Below are positions 63,224-64,000 of a stretch of 64,000 bases of DNA, in pieces; the first letter of the stretch is position 1; each line of letters opens with the position of its first letter. Source of the stretch: Shewanella nanhaiensis (GTDB taxonomy: Bacteria > Pseudomonadota > Gammaproteobacteria > Enterobacterales > Shewanellaceae); NCBI RefSeq assembly GCF_019457885.1, contig NZ_JAHZST010000003.1:186001-250000 (forward strand), in the 5' to 3' direction. The position numbers and the translations under genes are program-made. The notes below the pieces were generated by a model that was not told the origin of the DNA, made no database searches, and was given only the letters and a program-made list of their open reading frames with translations.

Positions 63224-64000
63224 ATGTTTAATGTCATCGTAAGCACGACTAAAGGCACTAAAGTAGGTGAGTTCCAGTGTATTCACTCCCACTGCAAAAT
63301 TGGCAAAGATCCTGAACAGCTCATCGTCTTAAGAGGCTTTAAAGTATCTAAGCATCACGCGATTTTAACCCAGAGTGATGAAGGAATTTATATCCGCGAT
63401 AATAAAAGCCGCACCGGGTTAAAAGTCAATGATGAGAAACGGGACCAATATGGCCCACTATCTATGACAGATAAGATCCAAGTGGGTGATTATCAAATTC
63501 GCGTTCACAGCACAGATCCCCAATACCAAGACGCGCCTCAATATGAGCAAGCAGAAACAAAGCACACCAAAGAAGAAGTGAATGAGGTTCCCCCAAAAAA
63601 AGAGGCTGATAATGCTCCGGAACAGGAGGAGAAGCCAGTCCTCAGCGATAAGCAGCTTAAGCAGATCGCAACTCGAAATGAGTGGCGCAGAAAGGTGCAC
63701 TCAGAACTGCTTAAGTTGATGGATTTAAGACGGGTCAACGTCAACGAGATGAGTGATGTGGAGTTAAGGGCTCAGAGTGAGTCACTCATCAACCAGATCA
63801 TCACCAGTATTAATCTCCCAAAAGAGATTGAGGTCGAGTCCCTCACCAAGGAGGTGTTGGATGAAACCATTGGGCTTGGGCCACTAGAAGGTTTGATAGA
63901 TGACCCCGACGTCACTGAGATAATGGTTAATAGTCATGATCAGATCTTCTACGAGAAAGCCGGTAACCTCTATCTTTCAGATATCGCATTTTCAGATGAT
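63224..64000 (+). CDS. FHA domain-CpaF/TadA ATPase fusion, 3' end outside window
   Basis: 259 codons in the window, frame open at 64000. Residues 1-95 are an FHA phosphothreonine-binding domain (HCKIGKDPEQLIVLRGFKVS, then KHHAI and RDNKSRTGLKVN). After an acidic linker (about 100-145) comes the start of the CpaF/TadA secretion ATPase: RKVHSELLKLMDLRRVNVNE, DETIGLGPLEGLIDDPDVTE, IMVNSHDQIFYEKAG. The Walker motifs lie beyond the edge. ATG at 63224 has TAGGAG seven bases upstream. The usual CpaF has no FHA domain; the fusion suggests assembly controlled by Thr phosphorylation. Confidence 0.88.
   Translation, partial: MFNVIVSTTKGTKVGEFQCIHSHCKIGKDPEQLIVLRGFKVSKHHAILTQSDEGIYIRDNKSRTGLKVNDEKRDQYGPLSMTDKIQVGDYQIRVHSTDPQYQDAPQYEQAETKHTKEEVNEVPPKKEADNAPEQEEKPVLSDKQLKQIATRNEWRRKVHSELLKLMDLRRVNVNEMSDVELRAQSESLINQIITSINLPKEIEVESLTKEVLDETIGLGPLEGLIDDPDVTEIMVNSHDQIFYEKAGNLYLSDIAFSDD

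Overview
The window looks like chromosomal DNA from a marine gammaproteobacterium of the Shewanella type. I base this on recognisable gene content (CHASE-GGDEF regulators, a PldA-like phospholipase, CysJIH, HldE, an LpxL-type acyltransferase, a quinol NO reductase with NorR, a Tad pilus locus) and on moderately AT-rich base use. No species can be named without a search. No rRNA, tRNA, CRISPR array, insertion sequence with a transposase, or replication origin was seen. The first gene is cut by the left edge and the last by the right edge.

Layout. 1-3.4 kb: two tandem CHASE-GGDEF proteins, the second with a broken GGDEF motif. 3.8-7.6 kb: a J-domain protein, a DsbA-like protein with a CHNC site and a His-rich loop, then a minus-strand hemG / cytochrome b561-like / glycosyltransferase operon. 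7.8-12.3 kb: a probable iron-responsive cluster (Fur-like box, porin, imelysin lipoprotein, di-haem lipoprotein). 12.4-23 kb: an MFS permease, a SUMT for sirohaem, PldA, an S41-like protein without the expected serine, a peroxiredoxin, a RIO kinase and several unknowns. 23-28.2 kb: a MITE-like repeat, then cysJIH for sulfite reduction; the SUMT supplies the sirohaem precursor that CysI needs. 28.6-36.4 kb: a MipA/OmpV protein with a second barrel-like half, a rhomboid protease with zinc ribbons, a TetR regulator, hldE with a coupled HEXXH protein, and lpxL (lipopolysaccharide synthesis).

36.4-46.7 kb is the accessory region. It holds several repeat families, a small membrane protein, a MerR-methyltransferase fusion, a DUF4386-type protein, a 1356-residue alpha/beta hydrolase-STAND ATPase that is the best candidate for an immune system in the window, a possible 46-residue hydrophobic peptide and a FliB-like lysine N-methylase. 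46.8-56.1 kb: a K+/H+ antiporter, the NO-detoxification pair norB-norR with NorR-type sites and a sigma-54-type promoter, and an active/inactive M16 peptidase pair.

56.4-64 kb is the start of a Tad (Flp-type) pilus locus: a LuxR-family regulator, two paralogous prepilins separated by a hairpin, TadG- and TadE-like proteins, a periplasmic protein, a tiny pilin-like protein, CpaB, the CpaC secretin, and an FHA-CpaF fusion that runs off the right edge.
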